A stretch of 64,000 bases of DNA, taken from positions 372,001 to 436,000 of the forward strand of contig CAWGLR010000003.1 of NCBI GenBank assembly GCA_963823565.1. Direction: 5' to 3'. Both the position numbers and the translations under genes were made by a program. Below are positions 9,612 through 20,981 of the stretch, piece after piece. The notes beneath the pieces are model-generated. The model did not search any database, had not been told where the DNA came from, and worked only from the letters and a program-made list of their open reading frames with translations. Each line of letters begins with the position of its first letter. Positions within the stretch are counted from its first letter, which is position 1. The stretch comes from RHKX01 sp963823565 (lineage in GTDB: Bacteria > Actinomycetota > Thermoleophilia > Solirubrobacterales > 70-9).

Positions 9612-10195
9612 TCATCCCTGGATCTCCTGCGCGCCCCGATGGACCGCGGAACGAACTCTAAGCCCTGGGCTGAGCGGCGGTGGAGGGTCCGGTGCCTTCG
9701 CGCCGGGGAAGTAGCGGACCCTGACGTGAGCGCCGGCTGAGTTCTCGCCGATGAACGTGGGCAGGGTGGGGAACCAGAGGGCCTGGTTGAAGTAGTGCTT
9801 CAGGCCCTCGTTCTCGACCTCGTAGACGACTCCGGCGCCGCGGGTGTCCTCCCCGGAGACGTACCGCTCCAGGAGCAGGTCCCGTCCCTGGAGGCGAGCT
9901 GCACGGCGACTTTGCCCATCCGGTTGGCGGAGGCGACGAAGGCGCGGCAGTACCAGAAGTGCATCTCGAGCTGCGGGTTGCGCTGGAGGTACGCGCTCGC
10001 CACCGCGACCAGCCCGTCGCTCTCGTGGACGCCGACCAGCAGCACCTCCAGCACCCTGCGCCGCGCCTCCGCCGGGGGGGACGACGGCCTCGCGCGCCGG
10101 ATCACCCATCGACCCGTCCATGCCGGGCCGATCGGGGCGCCCTCGAAGTAGGCGACGCGAAGCTGGGCGTCGTCGGGGTAGTCCTGCGGGCGCAT
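9612..10195 (-). pseudogene. frameshifted gene of unknown function
   Basis: From ATG 10195 one frame reads a convincing protein (DAQLRVAYFEGAPIGPAW ... LEMHFWYCRAFVASANRMGK) and then degenerates. The neighbouring frame takes over near 9886 with RDLLLERYVSGEDTRGAG, VVYEVENEGLKHYFNQALWF and RVRYFPGAKAPDPPP. A single G missing from a G run (opposite CCC 9886-9888) joins them into one ~190-residue protein. It is either a real frameshift or a sequence error. Just upstream the words LRYFEGA recur in frame (about 10200-10220), as if the N-terminal coding segment were partly duplicated. The family is unrecognised. Confidence 0.55.
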
Positions 10196-10279
10196 CAGGT
10201 CGTGGCGCCCTCGAAGTAGCGCAGGCGCGCCTGCCGCCGCACCACGACCGGCCCGAATTCGCTGACCGTCGGCGCCCCT

Positions 10280-10307
10280 TTGCCGAGCCTTGAGCCCCTG
10301 CTAACAT
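10280..10307 (+). promoter_or_regulatory. fusA promoter with extended -10
   Basis: TTGCCG (10280-10285), a 16-bp spacer and TAACAT (10302-10307), preceded by TG as TGCTAACAT. The same nine bases occur upstream of rpmJ at 34521-34529. A leader of about 170 nt separates it from fusA. Confidence 0.6.
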
Positions 10308-10414
10308 CGTGCGTCGCTCGTCGCCCCTTCGGGGTCGCGCGGGCCACTCCAAAATGATGGAGACCGAGCTCACATAAGGCAGCTCCCAGGGCACGAAGTC
10401 GACGCATGTTCGCC

Positions 10415-10435
10415 GGGCCCGTGAGGGCCTTTTTT
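10415..10435 (+). terminator. intrinsic terminator/attenuator in fusA leader
   Basis: GGCCC (10416-10420), loop GTGA, GGGCC (10425-10429), then six T (10430-10435). It lies between the fusA promoter and the fusA start, on the coding strand only, and so is placed as an attenuator. A small hairpin CCCC-TTC-GGGG at 10324-10334 precedes it in the leader. The rest of 10196-10482 contains no supported gene. Confidence 0.65.
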
Positions 10436-10482
10436 CTGCCCGGACTCCAGAGCTTCACCAGAAGGATCAGGACTCAGCACGC

Positions 10483-12591
<2,109 letters not shown>

Positions 12592-12718
12592 GGATTTGGC
12601 TACATTGGGCCGGTTGCCCGGAATCTCGCCGGGGCACGACCCAGCCCCACAACCTTAGAAGCAGAACCAGACGTAAACGAATCGGCAAAGACCCGAGAGA
12701 GGAACACGAGAGACCAGC

Positions 12719-13906
<1,188 letters not shown>

Positions 13907-13930
13907 CGAGTTCAGACAGTCCGAGGGCGA

Positions 13931-13957
13931 GGGGCGCCGCGCAGTCGGCGCCCCTTT
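13931..13957 (+). terminator. terminator after tuf
   Basis: Perfect 9-bp arms 13931-13939/13946-13954, 6-nt loop, followed by TTT. It separates the str series from the S10 operon. No obvious promoter is visible in the 46 nt before rpsJ, so read-through may feed the S10 operon. Confidence 0.85.
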
Positions 13958-14003
13958 CGCGCCCAAGGCGACGAGTAGCAAAGGAAACAGAGGCAAGACA
14001 CAG

Positions 14004-14324
14004 GTGTCAGCGATCACCGCAAGCAAGATCAGGATCCGGCTCAAGGCGTACGACCACGACGCCATCGACCGGGCCGCAACCGAGATCGTCGAGACGGCGG
14101 TGCGCACCGGCGCGTCCGTCTCCGGACCCGTGCCCCTGCCGACCTCCAAGAACGTCTACTGCGTGATCCGCTCGCCGTTCAAGGACAAGGACTCGCGCGA
14201 GCACTTCGAGATCCGCACCCACAAGCGGCTGATCGACATCAACGACCCGACCCCGAAGACGATCGACGAGCTCCAGCGGATCGAGAACCTGCCCGCCGGC
14301 GTCGACGTCGAGATCCGTCTCTAG
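14004..14324 (+). CDS. rpsJ: 30S ribosomal protein S10
   Basis: This 106-residue protein from GTG 14004 is typical in length. The S10/NusE fold is shown by KIRIRLKAYDHDAIDRAATE, SGPVPLPTSKNVYCVIRSPF and REHFEIRTHKRLIDI. S10 also acts as NusE in antitermination. It is the first gene of the S10 operon, with rplC 18 nt downstream. Confidence 0.98.
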   Translation: MSAITASKIRIRLKAYDHDAIDRAATEIVETAVRTGASVSGPVPLPTSKNVYCVIRSPFKDKDSREHFEIRTHKRLIDINDPTPKTIDELQRIENLPAGVDVEIRL

Positions 14325-14342
14325 AGCGAGCAGCAATCGGAA

Positions 14343-14960
14343 ATGGCAGCCATCGTCGGAAAGAAGATCGGGATGACTCAGTTGTTCACTGAGGACGGCG
14401 AGTCCGTGCCCGTCACGGTCATCGAGGCGACCCCGAACCGGGTCACCGCGATCCGCACCACCGACGACGACGGCTACACGGCCGTGCAGCTCGGCTTCGA
14501 GGAGGTCGCCGAGCGCAAGCTCACGAAGGCGCGGCTCGGCCACCTGAAGAAGACCGATGCGCCGGCGATGCGCCACCTCGTCGAGATCCGCGATCCCGAG
14601 GGCGACTTCGAGCTCGGCGGCGAGGTCACGGTCGGGACCTTCGAGCCGGGCCAGCGGGTCAAGGTGTCCGCGGTCGCGATCGGCAAGGGCTTCCAGGGCA
14701 CCGTCCGCCGCCACAACTTCGCCCGCGGTCCCGTCTCCCACGGCTCCCACAACGTCCGCGCCCCGGGCTCGATCGGCGCCAGCGCCGATCCCGCCCGCGT
14801 GTTCAAGGGCATGAAGATGCCGGGCCGGATGGGCGGCAAGCGCGTCACCCAGCGCGGCCTCGAGGTCATCCGCGTCGAGGCCGACCGCAACCTGCTGATG
14901 CTCCGCGGCTCGATCCCGGGCCCGAAGAACGGCACCGTGGAGGTGCGGACCGATGGCTAA
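14343..14960 (+). CDS. rplC: 50S ribosomal protein L3
   Basis: This 205-residue protein opens with VGKKIGMTQLF and carries the long loop reaching the peptidyl-transferase centre (RGPVSHGSHNVRAPGSIGAS, KMPGRMGGKRVTQRGLEV). Length and motifs are normal. It overlaps rplD by 8 nt, indicating translational coupling. Confidence 0.98.
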   Translation: MAAIVGKKIGMTQLFTEDGESVPVTVIEATPNRVTAIRTTDDDGYTAVQLGFEEVAERKLTKARLGHLKKTDAPAMRHLVEIRDPEGDFELGGEVTVGTFEPGQRVKVSAVAIGKGFQGTVRRHNFARGPVSHGSHNVRAPGSIGASADPARVFKGMKMPGRMGGKRVTQRGLEVIRVEADRNLLMLRGSIPGPKNGTVEVRTDG

Positions 14961-15615
14961 GCCGCAGGCAAACGTGCTGAAGGCCGCCACCATCGGCAAG
15001 CAGGCCAAGACCGACCTCCCCGAGGCCGTGTTCTCCGAGCCCTTCAACGAGTCGCTCGTCCACGAGGCCGCGCGCGCCGACCTCAACGCGCGCCGCGCCG
15101 GCACGCACTCGAGCCTGACCCGCGGCGAGGTCGCGATGACCGGGGCCAAGGCGTGGCGCCAGAAGGGCACCGGCCGCGCCCGCGTCGGCGCCCTCAGCGT
15201 CCCGCAGCGCCGCGGCGGCGGCAACGCCTTCGCGACGAAGCCGCGCTCCTACACCGTCAAGGTCAACCGCAAGGCGCGCCGCAAGGCGCTGCGCTCCGCG
15301 CTCAGCGTCCACGCCGAACGCGGGTCGATCGCGGTGCTGCCCGCCGGCACCTTCGATGAGCCGGCGACCAAGCAGGCCGCCGAGGGCCTCGCGAAGTGGG
15401 GCGGCGCGCTGCCCGCGCTCGTGGTCATCTCGGGCGACGAGGCCGCGGCGGCGAAGAGCTACCGCAACATCGCCCGCGTCTCGGTCGTCAGCGCCGAGGG
15501 GGTCGGGGTCGCCGAGATCGTCGCCCACCGCTCGCTGATCGTCTCCGAGGCAGCGCTCGAGGTCCTCGAGTCGCGCGCCGGGGCGGTCACCCGCGGGACC
15601 GAGGAGGACGGCTGA
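14953..15615 (+). CDS. rplD: 50S ribosomal protein L4
   Basis: This 220-residue protein has the tunnel-lining extended loop at GAKAWRQKGTGRARVGALSV and the typical C-terminal VVSAEGVGVAEIVAH. In other bacteria L4 autoregulates the S10 operon via its leader. No such leader is obvious upstream of rpsJ here. It shares one nucleotide with rplW (TGATG). Confidence 0.97.
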   Translation: MAKPQANVLKAATIGKQAKTDLPEAVFSEPFNESLVHEAARADLNARRAGTHSSLTRGEVAMTGAKAWRQKGTGRARVGALSVPQRRGGGNAFATKPRSYTVKVNRKARRKALRSALSVHAERGSIAVLPAGTFDEPATKQAAEGLAKWGGALPALVVISGDEAAAAKSYRNIARVSVVSAEGVGVAEIVAHRSLIVSEAALEVLESRAGAVTRGTEEDG

Positions 15616-15908
15616 TGGATCCGCGCAACGTCATCGTCGAGCCGGTCGTCTCCGAGAAGAGCTACGCGCTGATGTCGGAGGGCAAGTACACGTTCCGCGT
15701 CAACGACCGCGCCCACAAGACCCAGATCGCGCAGGCGGTCGAGGAGATCTTCGGCGTCGACGTCGTCGGGGTGCGGACGTCGCGCGTGCGCAGCAAGCCG
15801 AAGCGCCGCGGCCTCCATCGCGGCAAGACGCGCGCCTGGAAGAAGGCGATCGTCGAGCTCGCGCCCGGCAACGAGATCGAGCTGTTCGAGGGAGCTACCG
15901 AGTCCTGA
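15615..15908 (+). CDS. rplW: 50S ribosomal protein L23
   Basis: This 97-residue protein from ATG 15615 lies at the tunnel exit, where trigger factor and SRP dock. Motifs: PVVSEKSYALMSEGKYTF, VDVVGVRTSRVRSKPKRRG. The stop overlaps the rplB start (TGATG). Confidence 0.96.
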   Translation: MDPRNVIVEPVVSEKSYALMSEGKYTFRVNDRAHKTQIAQAVEEIFGVDVVGVRTSRVRSKPKRRGLHRGKTRAWKKAIVELAPGNEIELFEGATES

Positions 15909-16756
15909 TGGCAATCCGCAACACAAAGCCGACGAGTCCCGGGCGCCGCTTCGCGACCTACCAGGACCGCTCCGAGGTCACCACCTCGAAGCCGAACAAG
16001 AAGCTCTCCAAGGGCAAGAGCCGCACCGGCGGCCGCAACTCCTACGGGCGCGTCACCTCGCGCCATCGCGGCGGCGGCGCCAAGCGCAAGTACCGCCAGA
16101 TCGACTTCAAGCGGATCAAGGACGGCGTGCCGGCGAAGGTCGCGACGATCGAGTACGACCCGAACCGCACGACCTACATCTCGCTGCTGCACTACGCGGA
16201 CGGGCACAAGTCCTACATCCTCGCTCCGCAGGGCCTGCAGGTCGGCGACACGGTCGCCTCGGGCCCCGGCTCGGACATCCGGCCCGGCAACGCGCTCGAG
16301 CTCGGCCAGATCCCGACCGGCACCGTCGTCCACAACGTCGAGCTCCAGCCCGGCCAGGGCGGCCGCATGGGCCGCGCTGCCGGCACCGCGATCCAGGTGG
16401 TCGCGAAGGACCGCGAAATGGTGACGCTGCGCTTGCCCTCCTCGGAGATGCGGATGGTTCAGGCGTCGTGCCGGGCGACGATCGGGACGCTCTCCAACGC
16501 CGAGCACCAGAACGTCGTCGTCGGCAAGGCCGGCCGCTCCCGCCACAAGGGCCGCCGCCCGCAGAGCCGCGGGATCGCGATGAACCCGGTCGACCACCCG
16601 CACGGCGGCGGCGAGGCCCACAAGGGCCCGGGCGGGCATCCGAAGACGCCGTGGGGCAAGCCGACGCTCGGCTACCGCACGCGCAAGAAGAACAAGAAGT
16701 CCAACTCGATGATCGTCCGCGGCCGTAGGCGCGGCAAGAAGAAGGGCGGCCGCTGA
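15908..16756 (+). CDS. rplB: 50S ribosomal protein L2
   Basis: This 282-residue, full-length protein contributes to subunit joining and peptidyl transfer. The conserved C-terminal NPVDHPHGGGEAHKG contains the functionally critical histidine. The N-terminal RNA-binding part has KSRTGGRNSYGRVTSRHRGG. It is coupled to rplW and rpsS by overlapping codons. Confidence 0.98.
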   Translation: MAIRNTKPTSPGRRFATYQDRSEVTTSKPNKKLSKGKSRTGGRNSYGRVTSRHRGGGAKRKYRQIDFKRIKDGVPAKVATIEYDPNRTTYISLLHYADGHKSYILAPQGLQVGDTVASGPGSDIRPGNALELGQIPTGTVVHNVELQPGQGGRMGRAAGTAIQVVAKDREMVTLRLPSSEMRMVQASCRATIGTLSNAEHQNVVVGKAGRSRHKGRRPQSRGIAMNPVDHPHGGGEAHKGPGGHPKTPWGKPTLGYRTRKKNKKSNSMIVRGRRRGKKKGGR

Positions 16757-17031
16757 TGTCGCGTTCGAGCAAGAAGGGTCCGTACGTCGAGGAGCGCCTG
16801 CTGGGGCGCATCGAGGCGATGAACTCCTCGGGCACCAAGCAGATGGTCAAGACCTGGTCGCGCCGCTCGACGATCTTCCCGGAGATGGTCGGTCACACGA
16901 TCGCCGTCCACGACGGCCGCAAGCACGTGCCGGTGTTCGTCTCCGAGTCGATGGTCGGCCACAAGCTCGGCGAGTTCGCGCCGACCCGCACCTTCCGCGC
17001 CCACTCCGGCTCGAAGAAGGAAGAGCGCTGA
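16756..17031 (+). CDS. rpsS: 30S ribosomal protein S19
   Basis: 91 residues; SRSSKKGPYVEERLL at the start and HTIAVHDGRKHVPVFVSESM, GHKLGEFAPTRTF are diagnostic. It is in the 30S head with S13. The start codon overlaps the rplB stop and its stop overlaps rplV. Confidence 0.98.
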   Translation: MSRSSKKGPYVEERLLGRIEAMNSSGTKQMVKTWSRRSTIFPEMVGHTIAVHDGRKHVPVFVSESMVGHKLGEFAPTRTFRAHSGSKKEER

Positions 17032-17396
17032 TGGCCACCGAGACCCAGGCCCCGGTCGTCAAGGCGAGCGCCCGCTACGTGCGCGTCTCCGCCCGCAAGG
17101 CGCGGATCGTCGCCGACCAGATTCGCGGCAAGAGCTACGAGGAGGCGGAGGCGCTCCTCAGCTTCTCGCCGCGTGGCGCCTCCGTGCCGATCCTGAAGCT
17201 GCTCCGTTCCGCCGGCGCCAACGCCGAGAACAACGACGACCTCGACGCCGAGGACCTCCGGGTCGAGCGGATCTCGGTCGACGAAGGCCCGACGATGCGG
17301 CGCTACCGCCCGCGGGCCCGCGGCCGGGCGACGCGCATCGAGAAGCGCAGCTGCCACATCTCCATCGCCCTCACCCCGATTCCCGACGCGGACTGA
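17031..17396 (+). CDS. rplV: 50S ribosomal protein L22
   Basis: 121 residues. ARYVRVSARKARIVADQIRG at the N-terminus and the tunnel-constriction hairpin DEGPTMRRYRPRARGRATRI near residues 83-102 are diagnostic. The usual macrolide-contact loop is intact. It is separated from rpsC by 17 nt with a purine-rich SD-like stretch. Confidence 0.97.
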   Translation: MATETQAPVVKASARYVRVSARKARIVADQIRGKSYEEAEALLSFSPRGASVPILKLLRSAGANAENNDDLDAEDLRVERISVDEGPTMRRYRPRARGRATRIEKRSCHISIALTPIPDAD

Positions 17397-17413
17397 CAAG
17401 GACTGGCTTAGAC

Positions 17414-18175
17414 ATGGGACAGAAGATCCACCCCGAGGGCTTTCGCGTCGGCTACATCCACGACTGGAAGTCGAACTGGTTCGACGAGCGCAACTTCTCC
17501 GACGCCCTGGTCGAGGACGTCAACATCCGTGGCCACATCGAGAACAAGCTCGCCCACGCCGGCCTGTCGCGGATCGAGATCCGCAAGCAGCGCGGCGAGG
17601 TCACCGTCGACATCCACACGGCCCGCCCGGGAATCGTCATCGGCAAGTCGGGCTCCGAGGTCGACGCGCTGCGCCGCGAGCTGCACAAGCTGACCGGCAA
17701 GCCGGTCCGCGTGAACATCCGCGAGATCAAGCGCCCCGAGCTCGACGCCAAGCTGGTCGCCCAGTCGATCGCCGAGCAGCTCGAGAACCGCGTCGCCTTC
17801 CGGCGCGCGATGAAGCGCGCGCTGACCTCGGCGATGCGCTCGGGCGCCAAGGGCGTGAAGGTCCAGGTCTCCGGGCGCCTCGGCGGCTCGGAGATGGCGC
17901 GCACCGAGGGCTACGCCGACGGCCGCGTGCCGCTGCACACGCTGCGGGCCGACATCGACTACGGCTTCGTCGAGGCGAAGACCACGACCGGCCGGATCGG
18001 CGTCAAGTGCTGGATCAACAAGGGCGAGGTCATGCCCGAGGGCTACGGCGCCGGTCCCGACGAGGACCTCGGCGGCCGCGGTCGCCGGCCCAGCGAGCGC
18101 TCCCGGCCCCAGGCCGGCGGGCCCGGCCAGGGAGGCGGCAACCGTCCGCAGCGCGGCCAGGGAGGCGGTGGCTGA
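17414..18175 (+). CDS. rpsC: 30S ribosomal protein S3 with Gly/Arg-rich tail
   Basis: 253 residues. The KH domain is HTARPGIVIGKSGSEVDALR; the C-terminal S3 domain includes ARTEGYADGRVPLHTLRADI and GVKCWINKGEV. The core ends near residue 210. The remaining ~40 residues are a Gly/Arg/Pro/Gln tail (e.g. GGRGRRPSERSRPQAGG), absent from textbook S3. S3 lines mRNA entry, so a basic tail could contact mRNA; that is inference. The stop overlaps rplP (TGATG). Confidence 0.97.
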   Translation: MGQKIHPEGFRVGYIHDWKSNWFDERNFSDALVEDVNIRGHIENKLAHAGLSRIEIRKQRGEVTVDIHTARPGIVIGKSGSEVDALRRELHKLTGKPVRVNIREIKRPELDAKLVAQSIAEQLENRVAFRRAMKRALTSAMRSGAKGVKVQVSGRLGGSEMARTEGYADGRVPLHTLRADIDYGFVEAKTTTGRIGVKCWINKGEVMPEGYGAGPDEDLGGRGRRPSERSRPQAGGPGQGGGNRPQRGQGGGG

Positions 18176-18591
18176 TGCTGGCGCCGAAGCGGGTCAAGCA
18201 CCGCAAGCAGTTCCGCGGCCGCATGCGCGGCTACTCGAAGGGCGGCACCACCGTCGCCTTCGGCGAGTACGGCCTCAAGGCGCTCGACCGCGGCTGGATC
18301 ACCAACCGCCAGATCGAGGCTGCGCGCGTCGCCATGACCCGCAAGATCAAGCGTGGCGGGAAGGTCTGGATCACGATCTTCCCCGACAAGCCCTACACGA
18401 AGAAGCCCGCCGAGACCCGGATGGGCAAGGGCAAGGGCAACCCCGAGGGCTGGGTCGCGGTCGTCAAGCCGGGTCGCGTCATGTTCGAGCTCTCCGGCGT
18501 CCCCGAGGAGCTCGCCCGCGAGGCGATGGAGCTGGCCGGCACCAAGCTGCCGATCAAGACCAAGTTCGTGACGAAGGGGAACCCGTCTTGA
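18175..18591 (+). CDS. rplP: 50S ribosomal protein L16
   Basis: 138 residues from ATG 18175 (LAPKRVKHRKQFRGRMRG). The loop RMGKGKGNPEGWVAVVKPG carries the conserved Arg/Gly region near the A-site. Normal length. It overlaps rpmC by 4 nt (TTGA). Confidence 0.97.
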   Translation: MLAPKRVKHRKQFRGRMRGYSKGGTTVAFGEYGLKALDRGWITNRQIEAARVAMTRKIKRGGKVWITIFPDKPYTKKPAETRMGKGKGNPEGWVAVVKPGRVMFELSGVPEELAREAMELAGTKLPIKTKFVTKGNPS

Positions 18592-18800
18592 AGGGCTCCG
18601 AGGTGCATCAGATGGGCGACGCCGAGCTGGTCGAAGCGCTCAAGGAGGCACGCCGCGAGGCGTTCAACCTGCGGCTCCGCAATGCGACCGGCGAGCTCGA
18701 GAACAGCGCCCGGTTGGGGCACAGCCGCCGCGACCTCGCGCGCCTGCTGACCGTCGCGAAGCAGCGGGGCATCGATTTGAACAAGGAACTGAGGAAGTAG
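18588..18800 (+). CDS. rpmC: 50S ribosomal protein L29
   Basis: 70 residues from TTG 18588, chosen because it overlaps the rplP stop as TTGA. The alternative is ATG 18612. The two-helix fold is clear: ELVEALKEARREAFNLRLRN and RRDLARLLTVAKQRGIDLNK. rpsQ starts 2 nt downstream. Confidence 0.93.
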   Translation: MKGSEVHQMGDAELVEALKEARREAFNLRLRNATGELENSARLGHSRRDLARLLTVAKQRGIDLNKELRK

Positions 18801-18802
18801 GA

Positions 18803-19489
18803 ATGGCCGAAGAGGAAAAGCAGGAAGCCGAAGAGCAGGCAGCGAGCAGCGAGCAGCAGGCAGCGGAGGACGCTGCCGCCGAGACTCCTGCCGCCGAGGC
18901 TCCCGCCGAGGAGGCTCCGGAGGCCCCTGCCGAGGAACCCGCCGCGGAGGAGGCCCCTGCCGCCGAGGAGGCCCCGGCTGAGGAGGCCCCTGCGGCCGCC
19001 CCCGCCGCGGAGCCCGCCGAGCCGGCCGAGGAGATCTCGCCGAAGGAGCGGCGCCGCCGCGCCCGCTCCGCCCACACCGGCGAGGCGAAGCCGGAGCGCT
19101 CGGGCGAGGACCGCCAGGCCGAGCGCGCCGAGGCGCGGAAGGCGAAGGCCGCCGCCCGCCGGCGCTACCGCCAGGGGCGCGGCAAGGTCCGCCGCGACGC
19201 CGTCGAGCGCGGCGAGGGGACGCCGCCGCGCGAGCGCGAGCCCGGCAACCCCAAGGTCCGCCAGGGCATCGTCGTCTCGGACAAGATGGACAAGACCATC
19301 ACGGTCCGCGTCGAGAGCGCCCGTCGTCACCCGACCTACGAGAAGGTGATCCGGACCTCGAAGATGTACCACGCCCACGACGAGCGCAACGAGGCGGGGC
19401 CGGGGGACACCGTCCGCCTCGTCGAGTGCCGCCCGATGTCGCGGACGAAGCACTGGCGCCTGACCGAGATCCTCGAGCGGGCTAAGTAG
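18803..19489 (+). CDS. rpsQ: 30S ribosomal protein S17 with ~150-residue N-terminal extension
   Basis: 228 residues versus about 80-90 for ordinary S17. Residues ~150-228 are the S17 OB fold (KVRQGIVVSDKMDKTITVRV, VRLVECRPMSRTKHWRLTEI). Residues 1-80 are an acidic Ala/Glu/Pro repeat (EEAPAEEAPAAAPAAEPAEP) and 81-150 a strongly basic stretch. The extension is in frame from an ATG 2 nt after rpmC. No ATG, GTG or TTG was found just before the S17 core, so the long form appears to be the real product. Bases 18841-18856 are shared exactly with the rpsE tail. Confidence 0.93.
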   Translation: MAEEEKQEAEEQAASSEQQAAEDAAAETPAAEAPAEEAPEAPAEEPAAEEAPAAEEAPAEEAPAAAPAAEPAEPAEEISPKERRRRARSAHTGEAKPERSGEDRQAERAEARKAKAAARRRYRQGRGKVRRDAVERGEGTPPREREPGNPKVRQGIVVSDKMDKTITVRVESARRHPTYEKVIRTSKMYHAHDERNEAGPGDTVRLVECRPMSRTKHWRLTEILERAK

Positions 19490-19499
19490 GAGCGCGAGC

Positions 19500-19868
19500 A
19501 TGATCCAGCAGGAGTCCAGGCTGAAGGTCGCCGACAACTCGGGCGCGCGCGAGATCCTCTGCATCCGCGTCAAGGGCGGCCACCACCGTCGCTACGCGAG
19601 CGTCGGCGACGTGATCACCGCCACGGTCAAGACCGCGACGCCGCGCGGCGGCGTCCGCAAGGGCGAGGTCGTGCAGGCGGTCGTCGTCCGCACCCGCAAG
19701 CAGATCGGCCGCCCCGACGGGACCTACATCGCCTTCGACGAGAACGCGGCGGTGCTGATCGACCCGCAGAACAACCCGCGCGGCACCCGCATCTTCGGCC
19801 CCGTGGCCCGCGAGCTGCGCGAGCGCGCCTTCATGAAGATCGTCTCCCTCGCCCCGGAGGTCATCTAG
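19500..19868 (+). CDS. rplN: 50S ribosomal protein L14
   Basis: 122 residues, canonical: MIQQESRLKVADNSGAREIL, GDVITATVKTATPRGGVRKG, FDENAAVLIDPQNNPRGTRI. It is at the subunit interface and the RsfS silencing site. A 10-nt gap from rpsQ contains a GGAGCG SD-like sequence. Confidence 0.98.
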   Translation: MIQQESRLKVADNSGAREILCIRVKGGHHRRYASVGDVITATVKTATPRGGVRKGEVVQAVVVRTRKQIGRPDGTYIAFDENAAVLIDPQNNPRGTRIFGPVARELRERAFMKIVSLAPEVI

Positions 19869-19870
19869 CC

Positions 19871-20194
19871 ATGGCCAAGGGCATGCGAATCCGCACCGAC
19901 GACAACGTCCTGGTCATGTCCGGCAAGGACAAGGGCAAGAAGGGCCGCGTCGTCCGCGTCGATCCGAAGCGCCGCAAGGTGTACGTCGAGAACCTCAACA
20001 TCGTCAAGCGCCACCAGCGTCCCCGCTCCATGAACGAGCAAGGTGGCATCATCGAGAAGGAAGGGCCGATCGACGTGTCCAACGTCGCCCTCCTCGACCC
20101 AAGCGACGACAAGCCCACGCGGGTCGGGATGCGGAAGGCCGACGACGGCTCGCGCGTCCGATTCTCGAAGCGCACCGACAAGAACATCGACTGA
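19871..20194 (+). CDS. rplX: 50S ribosomal protein L24
   Basis: 107 residues. The KOW motif is VLVMSGKDKGKKGRVVRVDP, and VYVENLNIVKRHQRP follows. It is an assembly initiator of the 50S subunit. Two nucleotides after rplN; 7 nt before rplE. Confidence 0.97.
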   Translation: MAKGMRIRTDDNVLVMSGKDKGKKGRVVRVDPKRRKVYVENLNIVKRHQRPRSMNEQGGIIEKEGPIDVSNVALLDPSDDKPTRVGMRKADDGSRVRFSKRTDKNID

Positions 20195-20201
20195 CTTGGA
20201 C

Positions 20202-20981
20202 ATGGAAGCTGCAACCCAGACACCCCCGAGCCAGGCGGCCCCGCCGCCGCGGCTGCGCGAGCGCTACCAGCAGGAGGTCGCTCCGGCGCTGACGAAGAAG
20301 TTCGGCTACTCGAGCCCGATGTCGGTCCCGCGCCTGGTCAAGGTGACGGTGAACATGGGCATCGGCGAGGCGAGCCGGACCTCGAACGTGCTCGACGACG
20401 CCACCGAGGAGCTGGCGATCATCACCGGCCAGCGACCGAACGTCCGCCGCGCCCGCAAGTCGATCGCCGCCTTCAAGCTTCGCGACGGCATGCCGGTCGG
20501 CGTCTCGGCGACCCTGCGCAAGGCGCGAATGTGGGAGTTCGTCGATCGGCTCGTGTCGATCTCGATCCCGCGGGTCCGCGACTTCCGCGGGCTCAACCCG
20601 CGCTCCTTCGACGGCCGCGGCAACTACAACCTCGGCATCCGCGAGCAGCTGATCTTCCCCGAGATCGACTACGACAAGATCAGCGAGACGCGCGGCCTCG
20701 ACATCGCCTTCGCGACGACCGCGGCGACCGACGAGGAGGGCTTCGAGCTGCTGCTCGGGCTCGGCTTCCCGTTCGCCGAGGAGGGCCGCCCCGGCGGCAA
20801 GTCGCAGGAGGAGATCGAGGCCGAGGAGGAGGAGCACCGCAAGGAGGAGGCCCGGCTTCGCGCCGAGGCCGAGCAGGCGGCGCTCGAGCAGCTCAAGGAA
20901 GAGAACCCAGAGGCTTATGAGAAGCCCCAGGCCGACGACGAGGATGCGGCCGAAGAGGGCGACGGAGGCGAAGAGGAGTAA
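20202..20981 (+). CDS. rplE: 50S ribosomal protein L5 with acidic C-terminal tail
   Basis: 259 residues from ATG 20202; the L5 core (~185 residues) is clear: PRLVKVTVNMGIGEASR, TGQRPNVRRARKSIAAFKLR, FDGRGNYNLGIREQLIFPEI. About 65 further residues form a highly acidic, probably helical tail (QEEIEAEEEEHRKEEARLRA ... EEGDGGEEE). This tail is not part of the family norm. rpsN starts on the overlapping TAATG. Confidence 0.96.
   Translation: MEAATQTPPSQAAPPPRLRERYQQEVAPALTKKFGYSSPMSVPRLVKVTVNMGIGEASRTSNVLDDATEELAIITGQRPNVRRARKSIAAFKLRDGMPVGVSATLRKARMWEFVDRLVSISIPRVRDFRGLNPRSFDGRGNYNLGIREQLIFPEIDYDKISETRGLDIAFATTAATDEEGFELLLGLGFPFAEEGRPGGKSQEEIEAEEEEHRKEEARLRAEAEQAALEQLKEENPEAYEKPQADDEDAAEEGDGGEEE

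Noticed and set aside
8261..9661. 466-codon forward-strand open frame opposite the membrane-protein pair
   Set aside because: Low-complexity Arg/Ala/Pro translation with no hydrophobic pattern; the reverse strand gives two coupled proteins with clean transmembrane segments.
10195..10458. 87-codon reverse open frame upstream of the frameshifted gene
   Set aside because: It crosses the fusA promoter and attenuator and has no protein-like pattern apart from the short duplicated LRYFEGA; treated as non-coding leader plus duplication.
12592..12718. Independent tuf promoter at 12601-12606 (TACATT)
   Set aside because: A -10-like hexamer without any plausible -35; mentioned under tuf but not strong enough to list separately.
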